Source: Leuconostocaceae bacterium ESL0958 (GTDB lineage: Bacteria; Bacillota; Bacilli; Lactobacillales; Lactobacillaceae). From it: a stretch of DNA of 64,000 nt. Below, in pieces: positions 63,569 to 64,000 of the stretch (its first letter is position 1; the number at the start of each line of letters is the position of its first letter). The position numbers and the translations under genes were made by a program. Location: NCBI GenBank assembly GCA_029433265.1, contig JAQTHT010000001.1, positions 62,001 through 126,000 of the forward strand. The letters run 5' to 3'. The notes beneath the pieces are model-generated. The model was not told where the DNA came from. It ran no database searches and saw only the letters and a program-made list of their open reading frames with translations.

Positions 63569-64000
63569 ATGCGAGCAGGGCAATTACAACAAAATAAAGT
63601 CGCAAAGTCAGGTAAGTTTTTCTTATTTGCAGCCTTGACGACCTTTTCAGCAGCCGGACTGGCACAAATGAACCAAGAATCACTGGGATCTTTCTGGCCT
63701 GATGGCACCGCCACAGCTGATGAGCATGCGGTCGGCCAGCAGTCGCAGCAAGTGCTATCCCAGTCTGCCCAAACAGCGGCAGCGCAAAACGAACAAGACA
63801 AACAAGGGCAGTCACAGGCAAACACGACAGCAGCCAGTGCTAGCAGTGATGAGGCAAACAACGAGAATGAGTTGGATAAGCTGCATGCGCTGGAAAATCG
63901 CTTTGGGAATGTCAACAATCAGGCCAATACGGCAACTGCCGACCAGCAGGAGGCAAAGGGCAAAACCCTGGTACCGGATGACACACTGCGGGCGGCTTTT
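63569..64000 (+). CDS. Secreted surface protein, N-terminal part (truncated by the window end)
   Basis: 144 codons without a stop. Residues 10-33 form a signal-like segment: KVAKSGKFF, then LFAALTTFSAAGLA. It partly matches the KxYKxGKxW motif of signal peptides used by serine-rich and other large surface proteins, though Tyr and Trp are replaced by Ala and Phe. Residues 45-130 are low complexity, rich in Gln, Ala, Ser, Thr and Asn, typical of a spacer. The last visible residues (TLVPDDTLRAAF) look like the cap before leucine-rich repeats in some surface proteins. Function unknown; probably an adhesin or a cell-wall-linked protein. Confidence 0.8.
   Translation, partial: MRAGQLQQNKVAKSGKFFLFAALTTFSAAGLAQMNQESLGSFWPDGTATADEHAVGQQSQQVLSQSAQTAAAQNEQDKQGQSQANTTAASASSDEANNENELDKLHALENRFGNVNNQANTATADQQEAKGKTLVPDDTLRAAF

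Noticed and set aside
1-64000. Search for tRNA, rRNA, SRP RNA, tmRNA, transposase or phage genes
   Set aside because: No cloverleaf, rRNA segment or mobile-element protein was recognised by eye; a covariance-model scan would be decisive.

Overview
The window reads as chromosomal DNA of a Gram-positive, low-to-mid G+C lactic acid bacterium (order Lactobacillales, family Lactobacillaceae in the wide sense). The signs are a Firmicutes-type division and cell-wall cluster (mraZ to divIVA with divIB, sepF, ylmG, ylmH), a T-box in front of ileS, the gatCAB operon, cdaA-cdaR-glmM, strong Shine-Dalgarno sequences, extended -10 promoters and a class A sortase. The genus cannot be fixed from the sequence alone; a Leuconostoc/Weissella-like relative is a guess. 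No tRNA, rRNA, CRISPR array, transposase or prophage gene was seen. No gene-free stretch exceeds 300 bases.

Layout. 1-13269: dcw cluster, led by MraZ-type operator repeats: mraZ, rsmH, ftsL, pbp2B, mraY, murD, murG, divIB, then ftsA, ftsZ, sepF, ylmG, ylmH, divIVA. 13284-16339: isoleucine T-box and ileS. 16375-21742: rpsP, then rimM, trmD, rnz, recJ, apt. 21795-25825: cls, a minus-strand methyltransferase-like gene, ung and pta. 25875-32278: a five-gene block resembling the glycosylation/Asp part of the accessory Sec system (gtfA-, gtfB-, asp1-, asp2- and asp3-like) without secA2 or secY2. 32319-35066: minus-strand tauE, plus-strand aldo/keto reductase, minus-strand rpsT and rpsO. 35216-41014: gatC, gatA, gatB, dagK, rlmD. 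41118-46354: mutS, mutL and a DUF1456 gene. 46457-52649: murB, a CPA1-type cation/proton antiporter, cdaA, cdaR, glmM. 52753-60448: rnc, smc, ftsY, ylxM, ffh. 60480-63354: HAD phosphatase, sortase, ruvA, deoxynucleoside kinase. 63569-end: the 5' part of a secreted, low-complexity surface protein.

How the parts fit. Most of the window is core machinery for peptidoglycan precursors, septum assembly, translation, mismatch repair, chromosome condensation and protein targeting. The accessory part is surface biology. The Gtf/Asp block would glycosylate and handle a serine-rich or similar surface protein. The sortase at 61295 could anchor surface proteins. The truncated gene at 63569 has a signal segment resembling the KxYKxGKxW type that goes with accessory Sec export, so it is a candidate client.

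The most unusual signals are: an Asp2-like protein whose nucleophile elbow reads GHDMG, with Asp at the Ser position; an Asp3-like protein carrying a degenerate copy of the same hydrolase region; an IleRS that has lost all four C-terminal zinc-binding cysteines but kept the flanking sequence; ribosomal protein S16 with a helical C-terminal extension; a hairpin between the Shine-Dalgarno and start codon of ffh that would restore normal spacing; a rimM transcript predicted to be leaderless; and a promoter -35 box built into the terminator between ileS and rpsP.
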